Source: Akkermansiaceae bacterium
Lineage (GTDB): Bacteria; Verrucomicrobiota; Verrucomicrobiia; Verrucomicrobiales; Akkermansiaceae
NCBI GenBank assembly: GCA_947491475.1
Contig: CANLKN010000035.1
Coordinates: forward strand, 1 to 35,612
DNA length: 35,612 nucleotides
Direction of reading: 5' to 3'
The notes under the pieces are model-generated. The model was not told the origin of the DNA and searched no databases. It was given only the letters and a program-made list of their open reading frames with translations. Both the position numbers and the translations under genes were made by a program. Shown in pieces: positions 23,623 through 32,578 of this stretch. Each line of letters begins with the position of its first letter. The first letter of the stretch is position 1.

Positions 23623-24113
23623 AATCTCCGATCCTGCCTCTGATTTGTGGTGTCGCCACTGCCGTGATGACCGCCGCCGGCATCAGTCACTGGTGGTCAC
23701 TGCGCCAGTTCATCACGCTGATGGATGCGGATGCCCTCAGGGTCCCTGCGCAAATCATTGCTCCCACCACACCATCCGCGCCCGTGGTCAGTCGCGAGGA
23801 GGTCGCTCCGCAAGCAGTCGCCACTCAAGCAGTCGCCGCGCCCGTTCAGGCCGCGCCGGATCCCGCCCAGCAGCAGTTTTACGAAAAACTGCTCTCTCGC
23901 ATGGAAAGCCTGCAAATCCAGAACCGCGACCTGTTGGACCAACTGGCCGAGACCAACCGCGACCTGATGAAACTTGAATTCCGCGTCGATACCCACTCGG
24001 AGTCGTTCCGTCCGCTGCCAGTTGCGGAAGACCGGCCGTTCACCCTCATCGATCAGGATCTCGGCGTGCTGCCGCCGCGCGCGGAACCCGTTTTGTTGCC
24101 AGATGGTGAATAA
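23619..24113 (+). CDS. Membrane-anchored coiled-coil protein of unknown function
   Basis: The protein has 164 residues. Residues about 4-27 form a single N-terminal membrane segment or uncleaved signal (ILPLICGVATAVMTAAGISHWW). A Pro/Ala/Gln-rich linker (about 50-85, with APQAVATQAVAAPVQAAP) precedes a short coiled coil (FYEKLLSRMESLQIQNRDLL, then DQLAETNRDLMKLEFRVD). The tail is Pro-rich. The likely layout is a small inner-membrane anchor with a periplasmic spacer and oligomerising helix. The start overlaps the stop of the preceding small ORF, so the pair may form one transcription unit. I do not recognise a family. Confidence 0.65.
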   Translation: MKSPILPLICGVATAVMTAAGISHWWSLRQFITLMDADALRVPAQIIAPTTPSAPVVSREEVAPQAVATQAVAAPVQAAPDPAQQQFYEKLLSRMESLQIQNRDLLDQLAETNRDLMKLEFRVDTHSESFRPLPVAEDRPFTLIDQDLGVLPPRAEPVLLPDGE

Positions 24114-24161
24114 ATCGGGCGTCTCCCGCGTTTCTGATTCGCGTCTTACTTTTTATTCGCA

Positions 24162-24213
24162 GGCTCCGGGCAGAATGCCCGCGCCACGTGGCCCGGACAT
24201 TCTGCCCGGAGCC
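24162..24213. repeat. Large perfect palindrome (16-bp stem) sharing a repeat with 14443-14463
   Basis: The arms 24162-24177 (GGCTCCGGGCAGAATG) and 24198-24213 are exact reverse complements around 20 bases that contain a further palindrome, GCCACGTGGC (24183-24192). The 21 bases 24168-24188 are the exact reverse complement of 14443-14463. It sits between two plus-strand genes without a downstream T-run, so a REP-type element is likelier than an intrinsic terminator. As RNA it could still stabilise the end of the upstream message. Confidence 0.65.
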
Positions 24214-24230
24214 TTCACTCCAAAGTTATT

Positions 24231-25073
24231 TTGATTTCCGACTCTCAAAACCGTTTTTCATCAATCGTCTTGTGCGGCAGCATGTTATGGCTTGCCGCTT
24301 GTGCATCCTTGCAATTTTCGGACGCTGCACCGGCGTGGCAAAACCAACTTACCGCGCCTGTGCCAGGTCCTTGGTCCGCCATCGCGCCTTCCTCGCTCGA
24401 TTTTGAAGTCAGTTGGAAAGGCATGCTCGACTCCGGCCGCCTGCGCATCGAGTTCGAGCCCAAGGACGGCCGCAAGCCGGGGTTGCTCGTTGTCCGCTCG
24501 TCCGCCGCAAGCCGTGGGCCTGCCGCCGCATTGTTTCCCTACCGCAGCAATTTCTGGTCCGAGATCCACCCTGAATCGCTCAGGCCGCAATTCTTCCACT
24601 CCGTGGAGACCGACCGCCGTGAAACCGTCACCAGCACCACCCGCCACTTCCACGACCGTGTCGAGTCGGTGGAAATCACAGAACCGCTCGGGAAAGGAAA
24701 AACCAAGCGCAATGATCGGGTTTTCAAGTTCAGTCCGGCATACGATATCTTCTCCGCAATGCTGCACGTCCGCAGCCAGGCACTTGTGGCCGGCGAGCGC
24801 ATTACGCTCGTCGTGCATCCTTTCGACAATCCCTACCTGCTCAATGTCAGGGTGGTCGGACGCGAAATCCACTGCGAACGCAGGACCATCCGCCTGGGCG
24901 TGTCGATGCAGAAGATCGACCGCGATACACTTGAACTGCGCCCTTACAAGAAGATGAAGCGCGAGGCCACGCTATGGCTCAGCGATGATGAAGAGCGTAT
25001 CCCCGTGGAATTGCGCGCGGCGATCTTCATCGGTGATGTCCGCGCTGTTCTAACGGATTTCCGCAAGTTGTGA
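24231..25073 (+). CDS. DUF3108-type envelope lipoprotein
   Basis: The frame starts at TTG 24231 and gives 280 residues. The N-terminus has a hydrophobic stretch ending LWLAACAS, a lipobox with the acceptor Cys, so it is probably a lipoprotein; an ATG at 24282 would start too close to that Cys. The body is beta-rich and matches the DUF3108 pattern: LDFEVSWKGMLDSGRLRIEF, then FFHSVETDRR, YDIFSAMLHVRSQ, and a C-terminal ATLWLSDDEERIPVELRA. The last is a signature of this family of unknown function. It is convergent with the symporter gene (2 bases between stops). Confidence 0.8.
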   Translation: MISDSQNRFSSIVLCGSMLWLAACASLQFSDAAPAWQNQLTAPVPGPWSAIAPSSLDFEVSWKGMLDSGRLRIEFEPKDGRKPGLLVVRSSAASRGPAAALFPYRSNFWSEIHPESLRPQFFHSVETDRRETVTSTTRHFHDRVESVEITEPLGKGKTKRNDRVFKFSPAYDIFSAMLHVRSQALVAGERITLVVHPFDNPYLLNVRVVGREIHCERRTIRLGVSMQKIDRDTLELRPYKKMKREATLWLSDDEERIPVELRAAIFIGDVRAVLTDFRKL

Positions 25074-25075
25074 GT

Positions 25076-26902
25076 TCAATGCACGGTCGGCCCCGCATCG
25101 CCATCGCCGAAGGCAGCGCGTGGCAGGCGCACCCGCTCGACAAGCATCTCGATTTCCGCCGAGGGTTTCCCGGTGAAGCGCGAGACCACCAGCGTGACGG
25201 CGAAGTTGATCAGCATGCCAATGCTGCCGATGCCTTCGGGTGAGATGCCGAAGAGATATTGCGAGGGATCGCCCTGCACGCCGAAGAAGCCGAAGCAGAA
25301 ATACCAGATGTAGGTGAGCGTGAAGAGCATGCCCGCAACCATGCCACTTACCGCGCCCTGCCAGTTCACACGTTTGGAAAAGATTCCCAATACGATGGCC
25401 GGGAAGAATGACGAGGCGGCCAGGCCGAAGGCGAAGGCCACCACTTGCACCACGAAACCCGGAGGGTTGACGCCGAAGTAGCCGGCGATGATCACCGCCA
25501 CGCCGGCGCTCAGACGGGCCAGTGCCAGTTCGCCTTTTTCAGTGAGTGATGGCCGCAGCGTGCGCTTCACCAGATCATGAGCCACCGAGGTGGAGATCAC
25601 CAACAGCAAGCCGGCTGCGGTGGAGAGTGCCGCGGCAAGTCCTCCAGCCGCCACCAATCCCACCACCCACGCCGGCAGCGACGCGATCTCGGGGTTGGCC
25701 AGCACGATGATGTCGGGATCGACATAAAGTTCGTTGGTGCTCGCGCTGGGAGGGTTGAGCAACAGGCGTTCGCCAGAGGCTCCCCGCGTTTCCTTACTAC
25801 TGGGCGGCGCGAAAACCGGTGCCACCTTGGTGGTGCCTGGATGCTTTTCGATCGCCGGCCCGCTCGCATCATAACGCACAGTGCCGTCGCCATCCTTGTC
25901 CACCCAGGCGATGAGTCCGGATTTCTCCCACTGCTTGAACCATGAGGGAAGCTCCACATACGCGGTGTTGGAAACCGCCTGCAGCAGGTTGGTCCGCGCG
26001 AAGACCGAGACCGCCGGCGCAGTGGTGTAGAGGATGGCGATGAACAACAGCGCCCAAAACGCCGAACCGCGCGCGTCGCTGACTTTTTTCACCGTGTAGA
26101 AACGCACGATCACATGCGGCAGTCCCGCCGTGCCGACCATCAACACCAAGGCGATTGCGAACACGTCGGTCATCGGCTTGGTGCCGCTGGTGTATGGCGC
26201 GAAACCGAGTTCCTGGCTCAGGCGGTCGAGGTTCTCGACCAATCCCGCCGAGCCGTCCTTGAGATCGGCGGCCAGTCCGAACTGGGGTATCGGGTTTCCA
26301 GTGAGCATCAGCGAGATGAAAATGGCGGGCACCATGTAGGCGAAGATCAGCACGCAATATTGCGCCACCTGCGTGTAGGTGATGCCCTTCATCCCCCCGA
26401 GAACGGAATAGAACAACACGATGACCATGCCGATCACCACGCCTCCCTCTACCGGGATTTCCAGGAAGCGCGAAAACACCACGCCCACACCGCGCATCTG
26501 GCCGGCGATGTAGGTGAAGGACACCAGGATGGCGCAAGCGATGGCCACCAGCCGTGCGGTCCGCGAGGCGTAGCGGTCGCCGATGAAATCCGGCACCGTG
26601 AACTTGCCGAAGCGCCGCAGATACGGTGCAAGCAGCAGTGCCAGCAGCACGAAGCCTCCGGTCAGGCCCATCAGATAGACCGAGCCATCGCGGCCCATGA
26701 AGGAAATCATGCCCGCCATGGAAATGAACGATGCGGCGCTCATCCAGTCCGCACCGGTGGCCATGCCGTTGGCGATCTTGGGCACGCCGGTGCCTGCCAC
26801 GTAGAAGTCACCGGTGCTGCGCGCCCGCGTCCAGATGGCGATGCCGATGTAGAGGCCGAAGCTCAGCCCCACGAGAATATAGGTCCAAATCCGGATGTCC
26901 AT
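25076..26902 (-). CDS. Solute:sodium symporter, large subunit (SSS family)
   Basis: The protein has 608 residues with about 13 membrane segments. The start (MDIRIWTYILVGLSFGLYIG) and GTGVPKIANGMATGADWMSAASFIS are typical of the acetate-permease-like SSS branch. Together with the small-subunit gene it fits the two-gene 'putative solute:sodium symporter' type. GKFTVPDFIGDRYASRTARL is present, as is the mid-helix region ALVLMVGTAGLPHVIVRFYTV. An extramembrane insert of about 85 residues (about 320-405) contains an EF-hand-like loop, DKDGDGTVRYD (335-345). Substrates in the family are mostly monocarboxylates. Only 41 bases separate its start from the small-subunit stop, so the pair is one operon. 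Confidence 0.9.
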   Translation of the reverse strand: MDIRIWTYILVGLSFGLYIGIAIWTRARSTGDFYVAGTGVPKIANGMATGADWMSAASFISMAGMISFMGRDGSVYLMGLTGGFVLLALLLAPYLRRFGKFTVPDFIGDRYASRTARLVAIACAILVSFTYIAGQMRGVGVVFSRFLEIPVEGGVVIGMVIVLFYSVLGGMKGITYTQVAQYCVLIFAYMVPAIFISLMLTGNPIPQFGLAADLKDGSAGLVENLDRLSQELGFAPYTSGTKPMTDVFAIALVLMVGTAGLPHVIVRFYTVKKVSDARGSAFWALLFIAILYTTAPAVSVFARTNLLQAVSNTAYVELPSWFKQWEKSGLIAWVDKDGDGTVRYDASGPAIEKHPGTTKVAPVFAPPSSKETRGASGERLLLNPPSASTNELYVDPDIIVLANPEIASLPAWVVGLVAAGGLAAALSTAAGLLLVISTSVAHDLVKRTLRPSLTEKGELALARLSAGVAVIIAGYFGVNPPGFVVQVVAFAFGLAASSFFPAIVLGIFSKRVNWQGAVSGMVAGMLFTLTYIWYFCFGFFGVQGDPSQYLFGISPEGIGSIGMLINFAVTLVVSRFTGKPSAEIEMLVERVRLPRAAFGDGDAGPTVH

Positions 26903-26943
26903 GCAATGAGTGATGCTGCGAGATTGTTGTTAGATCATCCAAC

Positions 26944-27240
26944 TCATGAATTCTCGCGGCCCTCGCCCGAGGTCCCCTTGAGAAGTTGGCGGTCGAGACG
27001 GTTCATGATGCCGGCATAGGCGGCAATGATCAGCACGAAGGCGCAGACGCTGCCTTGCTGGGCAAACCAGAAGCCGAGTTTGAGCCGGGTGCCCGGCAGG
27101 TAAAAGCGGTCGAGCTGATCGACGAAAAGAATTCCGCAGCCATAAGAGACGATGAACCAGATACTCAGCAGCACGGTGAGCCAGATCAGGTTTTTCCTCC
27201 AATAGGCGCGTTTGGCTTCTTCGCTGGGTAATTGTTTCAT
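26944..27240 (-). CDS. Solute:sodium symporter small subunit (DUF4212)
   Basis: The 98-residue protein has two membrane segments: NLIWLTVLLSIWFIVSYGCG and FAQQGSVCAFVLIIAAYAGI. The pattern is AYWRKNLIW.., then DRFYLPGTRLKLGFWFAQQGS, which is the DUF4212 signature. This family is found almost always next to the large SSS-type subunit, as here, where the large gene follows 41 bases later on the same strand. It probably assembles with the transporter in the inner membrane. I used the ATG at 27240; an upstream start in another frame is a shadow. Confidence 0.9.
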   Translation of the reverse strand: MKQLPSEEAKRAYWRKNLIWLTVLLSIWFIVSYGCGILFVDQLDRFYLPGTRLKLGFWFAQQGSVCAFVLIIAAYAGIMNRLDRQLLKGTSGEGRENS

Positions 27241-27342
27241 GGTGGTGGCGACTGATTAGCCACGCCCCGCAGCAGGTGTCATGCCCGAATTCTTGATTCA
27301 AAAAAATTCATCCCATTGGATGGGCGGGGAATGCCGCTTGCG

Positions 27343-27362
27343 AAGCGCGGACTCCCGCGCTT
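27343..27362. repeat. Perfect 8-bp hairpin before the L,D-transpeptidase gene
   Basis: AAGCGCGG (27343-27350) and CCGCGCTT (27355-27362) are reverse complements around an ACTC loop, ending 8 bases before the chosen ATG. It could form in the leader mRNA or be an intergenic palindrome; there is no sign of a terminator tail. Confidence 0.35.
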
Positions 27363-27370
27363 TGGTGCGC

Positions 27371-28114
27371 ATGCCCGCCATGATGATGCGCACCCTTCTT
27401 CCGCTCACCCTTGCCTTGTCCACACTGGCTTGCGCCAGCGCTTTTGAGCTGCCGGCCTCTTCCACGCAGTGCCTGGTAGGTATCGCGGAAAGCTGGGACA
27501 GCTCGACGGTGACACTGCGTTTTCATGAAAAATCCGGGGGCCGCTGGGTCCAGCGCGGCGAATCATGGCAGGGACGCCTCGGCAAAAAAGGACTCGTCTG
27601 GGGCCGCGGCATTCATCCGCTGCCCGCAGGGACCGCCACCAAGAAAGAGGGCGATTGGCGCGCACCGGCAGGTGTTTTCTCCCTCGGCGGCGCATGGGGA
27701 TACGATACCTCGATCCGCAAACACCCGCGGCTGTCTTACCGCCAAGTCACGCCGCGCGACTTGTGGGTGGAGGATCCCGCCTCCGAGCATTACAACCGCC
27801 ATTTGATTCTCGAGCGCGATCCCTCGACGCCGTGGGAAAAGAAGCAACAGATGAAACAAACCGATCCTGCGCACGCCTTGAAACTTTTCATCGCCCACAA
27901 CGCACCGCCCAATGTGGTCCCCAACGAAGGTTCTTCGATCTTCTTCCACATCTGGCGTAGCGGCGGTTCCAAGCCCACCGCCGGTTGCACCACCATGGCC
28001 GAGGCAAAACTTCGCGATCTCATCACACATCTCGATCCCGACCGGCAGCCGCTCTACGTGCTGTTGCCAAAAGCCGAATATGAAAGATACCGCGGGCCGT
28101 GGAAACTTCCCTAA
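27371..28114 (+). CDS. L,D-transpeptidase (YkuD-family) precursor
   Basis: From the ATG at 27371 this is a 247-residue protein; starts at 27380, 27383 and 27386 are almost as good. A signal peptide is clear (MMMRTLLPLTLALSTLACASA), so export is likely. The YkuD active-site motif HIWRSGGSKPTAGCTTM gives His193 and the catalytic Cys206. Preceding it are WRAPAGVFSLGGAWG and HLILERD. Such enzymes make 3-3 cross-links in peptidoglycan or attach proteins to it; some family members lack peptidoglycan activity. It is divergent from the DUF4212 gene. The frame opens 30 codons further upstream, but those residues do not resemble a secretory start. Confidence 0.88.
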   Translation: MPAMMMRTLLPLTLALSTLACASAFELPASSTQCLVGIAESWDSSTVTLRFHEKSGGRWVQRGESWQGRLGKKGLVWGRGIHPLPAGTATKKEGDWRAPAGVFSLGGAWGYDTSIRKHPRLSYRQVTPRDLWVEDPASEHYNRHLILERDPSTPWEKKQQMKQTDPAHALKLFIAHNAPPNVVPNEGSSIFFHIWRSGGSKPTAGCTTMAEAKLRDLITHLDPDRQPLYVLLPKAEYERYRGPWKLP

Positions 28115-28338
28115 AAATCAGACATCCTGTCGCCTAGGCTGCTTAACTGAAACAAATCCGCAGCGGCAGCGAACGCATCCCGCATGGCGTGAGCGGAGGA
28201 ATGAAACAAGGCGTTGTAGCCGTATCCATACAGTCCTCTTATATCACCGGCCTTGAAACGTATGGCGGCTTCACCCTCGCAAATCCGTAGGCACGAATTC
28301 CCATACCGGGCAAGCTCTAACTGGGGAATTTTGCCGGC
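28111..28338 (-). other. 75-codon ORF without a start, in frame after the GHL6-like gene stop
   Basis: Directly downstream of the TGA that ends the GHL6-type gene, the same frame stays open for 75 codons with coding-looking composition (EGEAAIRFKAGDIRGLYGYG, then NALFHSSAHAMRDAFAAAAD) and ends in TAG at 28111, inside the end of the convergent transpeptidase gene. There is no ATG or GTG near its beginning. It could be the remnant of a separate gene, a C-terminal tail cut off by a recent nonsense mutation, or stop-codon readthrough. I do not recognise the sequence. Confidence 0.35.
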
Positions 28339-30309
28339 TCATTTCCCGATTGTTCCAAAAAAATGGTTCACTTCGAGCAACAAGCGTCCCTTGGCGATGG
28401 GCAGGGTGAATGAGCCATCGGCATTTTGCGGCAGCTCTTCACCGGTTTCAAAGATACGCACGGTCTTTGCGTTTGCCGGAAGGTGGAGGCTTTCCCCCGC
28501 GAAGCTCATGCGCTCCTCGATCACGTCAATGTCCAGGGCTTTCCGCAGCGGCACGTAATGCAGCAGGGTGAGCAGCAGATCCTTGCCGCGGCGGCGCGGC
28601 ACGCAAAGCACGGTGGTCGGCAGCGCCGCGCCGAATGGTGCCGCGCCGATGAGCCGCGCCATCGCCTGCTTCCAGACATCGCGTGCGGCCAGGTTGCCGG
28701 TCTGGCGGTATTCACGGAAAATCGGGTCGGCGAAATAAACGAAGTTTTTCCCGGTCACGACGGCGGGAAAAGAATTTGGCTTCGCCACCGGCGGCGTCTG
28801 CATGTGCGAACTGAAGTGCGCTTCGGTGCGGTTGAAATACGGCGGCACGCGTTTCACCAGCACTTCGGTTTCCTTGCCATGAAGGATGTTCAAGCCGGCG
28901 GCATAGAAAACCCGGTCGCTGTCGCCGAGCCGCCAGTAGGTCGGGAACTTTTCCGTTTCGCCCGCCATTTGCAGCGGCAGGAATTCCGGCAGCGCGCGGT
29001 GGCTGGCCAGCAGCTTGCCGCCGCGTTTTTGAAACTGGCGGAGGTTTTCCAGCAGTTTTTCCGTGAAGACAATATGGTCGGGCAGGATGACCAGATCGAA
29101 ATCGGCGAGATCGCTGGCATCATCGATCACGGCGCTGTCATAGTGCGCCTCGTCACACATCTGCACCGCGCCTTCGATGATCTTGTCGCACAGGCCGGCA
29201 TCCAGCGTTGGGTCGTTGGGCAGCACGATGCCGACTTGTGGCATGGCTTTTGAGCCGGCGTAAAACGGCTCCGCGGCCTCGCACTGTTGATAGACTTTGC
29301 CGATGAGTTCGTAAGCGGCGGGGTCCGGCCTGCCGCGCGGCGGGAGTTGGTCGCCCACGCTGTTGCCGCCGCCGAGAGCCTGCGAGCGGAAGCATTCATA
29401 TTCGAGTGCGGCCTGCGGTTTGATGCCGCCGAAGTCTCCCCATGAAGTCTGGAACCTTCCGGTCATGCCCAGCCATGGCTTGCCCCAGTGCGCCAACTGC
29501 CGCGCCTGCCGCGGAAAATGGAAGTAGCCCCATTGGCCGGACGGCAATGACTCGATTTCGTAGTGCGTCGCGGTGCCAGGACGGCTGCGCGAACCGAGAC
29601 GGCTGTCGGTGAACATGGCATTCGTGCCGTTGAAAAAGATCGTGGCCTGCGGTCGCAAGCCGCGAACCAGCCGCGTGAACCGTTTGGCGAAATGCGTTTG
29701 CGCCAAATCCTGAAAGCGCGCCTGCGTGGCGGCGTCCTTGCCGAGCAATCCGTGCCTGGTGCGGAATTTGAGACTCTCATCACTCCAGCAGCATTGGCCG
29801 TCGAAAAACACGATGTCGAAAAACAGTCCGTCCACGTCATAACGTCCGATGATCTCGCGGACATGCGCCTCGATGTAGTCCTGATAGTCGGGATGCAGCC
29901 AGTTGTTGAACCACCAGGTGAAGTTGTGGTCACCGGACCGTAGAAACGAGCCGTCGGCCCGCACCATCCGCCACTCCGGGTGCTTGAACGCCACGTCCTC
30001 TTCCCATGCGACGGTCGTATAGATCGGGCAGCGGATGCCTTCGCGGTGCAATGCCTCGATTTGTTCTCCCAGCAGATCACGGCCTTTGAGGGCAGGATGT
30101 GGAGTGCCAACCTTCGTCGGGTAATAACTCATGCCATGATGGCATTTCGCAAACACGGTCACGCTGTTGATGTGGGCGCGCTTCATCGTCCTCGCGAATT
30201 CCCGGGCATCGAACTCGCGGCCGACATCGGGAATCAGCGGCGAGGTGTGGAAGTCCAGGTGAACCTGGCGCTGATGGCTGGCGAGGATGGTGTTGGAATT
30301 CGGTTTCAT
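28339..30309 (-). CDS. GHL6-type glycoside hydrolase with a beta-galactosidase trimerisation-like domain
   Basis: The protein has 656 residues. The N-terminal half fits the hypothetical glycosyl hydrolase 6 (GHL6) barrel: QVHLDFHTSPLIPDVGREFD, INSVTVFAKCHHGMSYYPT, YDVDGLFFDIVFFDG, and a WWFNNWLHPDYQDYI segment. GHL6 is related to GH29-like alpha-L-fucosidases. Residues about 350-480 resemble the beta-galactosidase trimerisation (Rossmann/GATase-like) domain (VILPDHIVFTEKLLENLRQF, then KRGGKLLASHRA). The C-terminus is a small beta domain. Its ATG overlaps the GH38 stop as ATGA, showing tight coupling. It is probably cytoplasmic; an actual substrate has not been assigned here. Confidence 0.75.
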   Translation of the reverse strand: MKPNSNTILASHQRQVHLDFHTSPLIPDVGREFDAREFARTMKRAHINSVTVFAKCHHGMSYYPTKVGTPHPALKGRDLLGEQIEALHREGIRCPIYTTVAWEEDVAFKHPEWRMVRADGSFLRSGDHNFTWWFNNWLHPDYQDYIEAHVREIIGRYDVDGLFFDIVFFDGQCCWSDESLKFRTRHGLLGKDAATQARFQDLAQTHFAKRFTRLVRGLRPQATIFFNGTNAMFTDSRLGSRSRPGTATHYEIESLPSGQWGYFHFPRQARQLAHWGKPWLGMTGRFQTSWGDFGGIKPQAALEYECFRSQALGGGNSVGDQLPPRGRPDPAAYELIGKVYQQCEAAEPFYAGSKAMPQVGIVLPNDPTLDAGLCDKIIEGAVQMCDEAHYDSAVIDDASDLADFDLVILPDHIVFTEKLLENLRQFQKRGGKLLASHRALPEFLPLQMAGETEKFPTYWRLGDSDRVFYAAGLNILHGKETEVLVKRVPPYFNRTEAHFSSHMQTPPVAKPNSFPAVVTGKNFVYFADPIFREYRQTGNLAARDVWKQAMARLIGAAPFGAALPTTVLCVPRRRGKDLLLTLLHYVPLRKALDIDVIEERMSFAGESLHLPANAKTVRIFETGEELPQNADGSFTLPIAKGRLLLEVNHFFGTIGK

Positions 30310-32567
30310 GGTTTCAAGGTTGAATGAATGATTTTTCCCGCAGGCACGGGCATGACCAGCGGCGCTTGCTCCAGCTCCAGCGCCAGCTTCGGCAAATCCG
30401 CGGCGGGCAGCGCGATCAGGCCGCGTAGTTGGAACTCGCCGTTGTCAATCACCGGCCGGTGTGGCGGAACGAACTCCGGCTGATCCCGCATTTCGAGCGT
30501 GTGGCGTGTTGCGCGAACGAGTGTTGCAGCCAGTGTTCCATCACGCGTGTTGAAATTATAGAGACAATCGCTGGCGAAGCCGAAGCGCGGTTTACCCTTG
30601 GCATCCACCACGCGCACCCAGCGGCCGCCGGGAGCTTCGCCGCAGGGCCCGCGCCGCAACACGCCGCCGGGTACGTCGTAATCCGCAACCTCGCCGCCGG
30701 GCAGCAGGAGTTTCACGCGGGTGCGTGGCTCGTCGAAAAACAAGCGTGCATCCCAGTCCACCGCCGGCCGTTGCCGGTGCAGCCGAAAGGTGAAATCCAG
30801 CCGAGATTTTCCGCTCTCGAAACGCACACACAGCGCCGCCCGCAACGGCCCGTGTTCCAGCACCTGCGTCGCGGTGATCTTCCACTTGGCGAGCACATCG
30901 TTGAACTCCAGTGCGTCCGCTTCCTCATAAAGTCCGCCCCAAGAACCGAAGGCATCCACCACCGTCACCACGCTCAATCCATCACCAGTCAGCAAGGATT
31001 TCCCGGCGGAAAGAATTCTAACTCCGCCGGCACCCACAACCGCGCTTACAGAAAGCAACCCTGATGAAATCGTTTGTCCGTTCTTGCTCACTTTCACATG
31101 CGGCGCGGCGACTTTCACCGGCTTGCTGCCCTCGACCCAGCCGACGGTGAAGACTTCCGCGCTACCGGCCGGCAGCTTCGCGTCGATCAGCACACGCCGC
31201 CGCCACGGCAAATTCGGCATGAACTGGTGTTCGGTTTCGATCACTTGAAAGGGCACTTTGCGCCCGCGGCTGTCGCGCACCTCCACGGGCACTTCTCCGG
31301 GTTTTCCGACATATGGGCGTATCGGTCGGTAGTCCAATGAAGCCTCCAATTCCAGCGGACCGTGATAGCTCTGCGGGTGCGGATTGATCGCAAGGAACGG
31401 CACGGCGCACGGATAATCTCCGGCGGGCGCTTTGACGGGAATATCCAACCGCAATGCGAGGGCGAGAAGGGCCTTGCGTTCCTGTTCGCGGATGCCGTGC
31501 CGGACGCCGCCGAGTTGTTCGAGCTGTTCCCGCAAGGCCCGCTCGGTGGATGTGCCGGGAAGGATGTCATGAAAGGAATTGAACAAGACCTGCCGCCACA
31601 GACTGTCCATGTCGGCCGCGGCGGGGCGCAGCGGTTTCGGCAGTGCGGCGCTCAATGCCTCCAAACGCAGAATGCCGGACTCGGCCTTGCGATAGTTGGT
31701 CTTGATGCGCAGCGCGCTGGCATAGCAGCCGCGCAGGCAGAAATTCAGTTCGCCTCGAACGACCGGGAGTTGGATTTTTTTTCGGCGAAGCTCGGTTTCC
31801 ACCGCCGCGAAATACCGATGCAGGCCGGAGAACTCGACGTTCACTTCCGGATGCGCTTTCGCCCACACCGCGATGTCATCCAACTGCCGCCGGGTCGGAC
31901 CGCCACCGTGATTGCCGAGTCCGAAAGGCACGAACAGGTGCGACACGGGTTCGGCGGGCGCGGCCGCAAGATACGCATCGAGACGACGTGGCATTTCATC
32001 GCGCTCACAGCCATACCATCCGGTGACATAACTCGAGGCGAGCACGCGCCGGCCGTTAGGGCTCTCCCACCAGAATAATTTAGGCTCGCTGCCGCGCTCG
32101 GGGCGGCCAAAGGCATAAGCGCGCAGGCCGTGAGCCCGAAGAATATCCGGCAAAAACGCCGTGTGGCCGAAACAATCCGCCGACCAGCCAACCCACGGCT
32201 TGCTCCCGAAATGTTTTTTGAAAAACGCCTGCCCCAGCTCGAAGTGTTTGTGCAGCGTGGCCGTGGCGGGCAGGTTCATGTCCGACTGCAGGAACGTGCC
32301 GCCGACCACATCCCAGCGGCCGGATTTCACATGGTCTTGGATCGCGCGAAACGCGGCGGGATCGTAACGCTGGATTTCCTCGTAGATGAGTGATTCGCCG
32401 CGAATATAGGTCAGCTCCGGCCGCTCTGCCATCAGCGCGAGCACGGTGCGCACGGTGCTGATGGCTTCGTTCAAGCCTTCGTGCGCATCCCACAGCCACA
32501 CCGGATCCAGATGCGAATTGGCAACAAGGTGAAATGTGGGTTTCGCAGGCGGGGATGGAATTCGCAT
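30306..32567 (-). CDS. GH38-family alpha-mannosidase-like enzyme
   Basis: From the ATG at 32567 the protein has 753 residues; a TTG at 32582, overlapping the upstream stop as TTGA, would add five. GH38 motifs are intact: zinc ligands His19 and Asp21 in ANSHLDPVWLWD, the nucleophile/zinc Asp131 in WSADCFGHTAFLPDIL, GLGNHGGGPTRRQLDD, and SFHDILPGTSTERAL, whose His is the last zinc ligand. The C-terminal half is the large beta-sandwich typical of the family. It removes alpha-mannose residues, or acts on related sugars in distant members. There is no signal peptide. It is the third gene of the minus-strand carbohydrate operon. Confidence 0.88.
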   Translation of the reverse strand: MRIPSPPAKPTFHLVANSHLDPVWLWDAHEGLNEAISTVRTVLALMAERPELTYIRGESLIYEEIQRYDPAAFRAIQDHVKSGRWDVVGGTFLQSDMNLPATATLHKHFELGQAFFKKHFGSKPWVGWSADCFGHTAFLPDILRAHGLRAYAFGRPERGSEPKLFWWESPNGRRVLASSYVTGWYGCERDEMPRRLDAYLAAAPAEPVSHLFVPFGLGNHGGGPTRRQLDDIAVWAKAHPEVNVEFSGLHRYFAAVETELRRKKIQLPVVRGELNFCLRGCYASALRIKTNYRKAESGILRLEALSAALPKPLRPAAADMDSLWRQVLFNSFHDILPGTSTERALREQLEQLGGVRHGIREQERKALLALALRLDIPVKAPAGDYPCAVPFLAINPHPQSYHGPLELEASLDYRPIRPYVGKPGEVPVEVRDSRGRKVPFQVIETEHQFMPNLPWRRRVLIDAKLPAGSAEVFTVGWVEGSKPVKVAAPHVKVSKNGQTISSGLLSVSAVVGAGGVRILSAGKSLLTGDGLSVVTVVDAFGSWGGLYEEADALEFNDVLAKWKITATQVLEHGPLRAALCVRFESGKSRLDFTFRLHRQRPAVDWDARLFFDEPRTRVKLLLPGGEVADYDVPGGVLRRGPCGEAPGGRWVRVVDAKGKPRFGFASDCLYNFNTRDGTLAATLVRATRHTLEMRDQPEFVPPHRPVIDNGEFQLRGLIALPAADLPKLALELEQAPLVMPVPAGKIIHSTLKP

Positions 32568-32578
32568 GGGGTGTTCGT

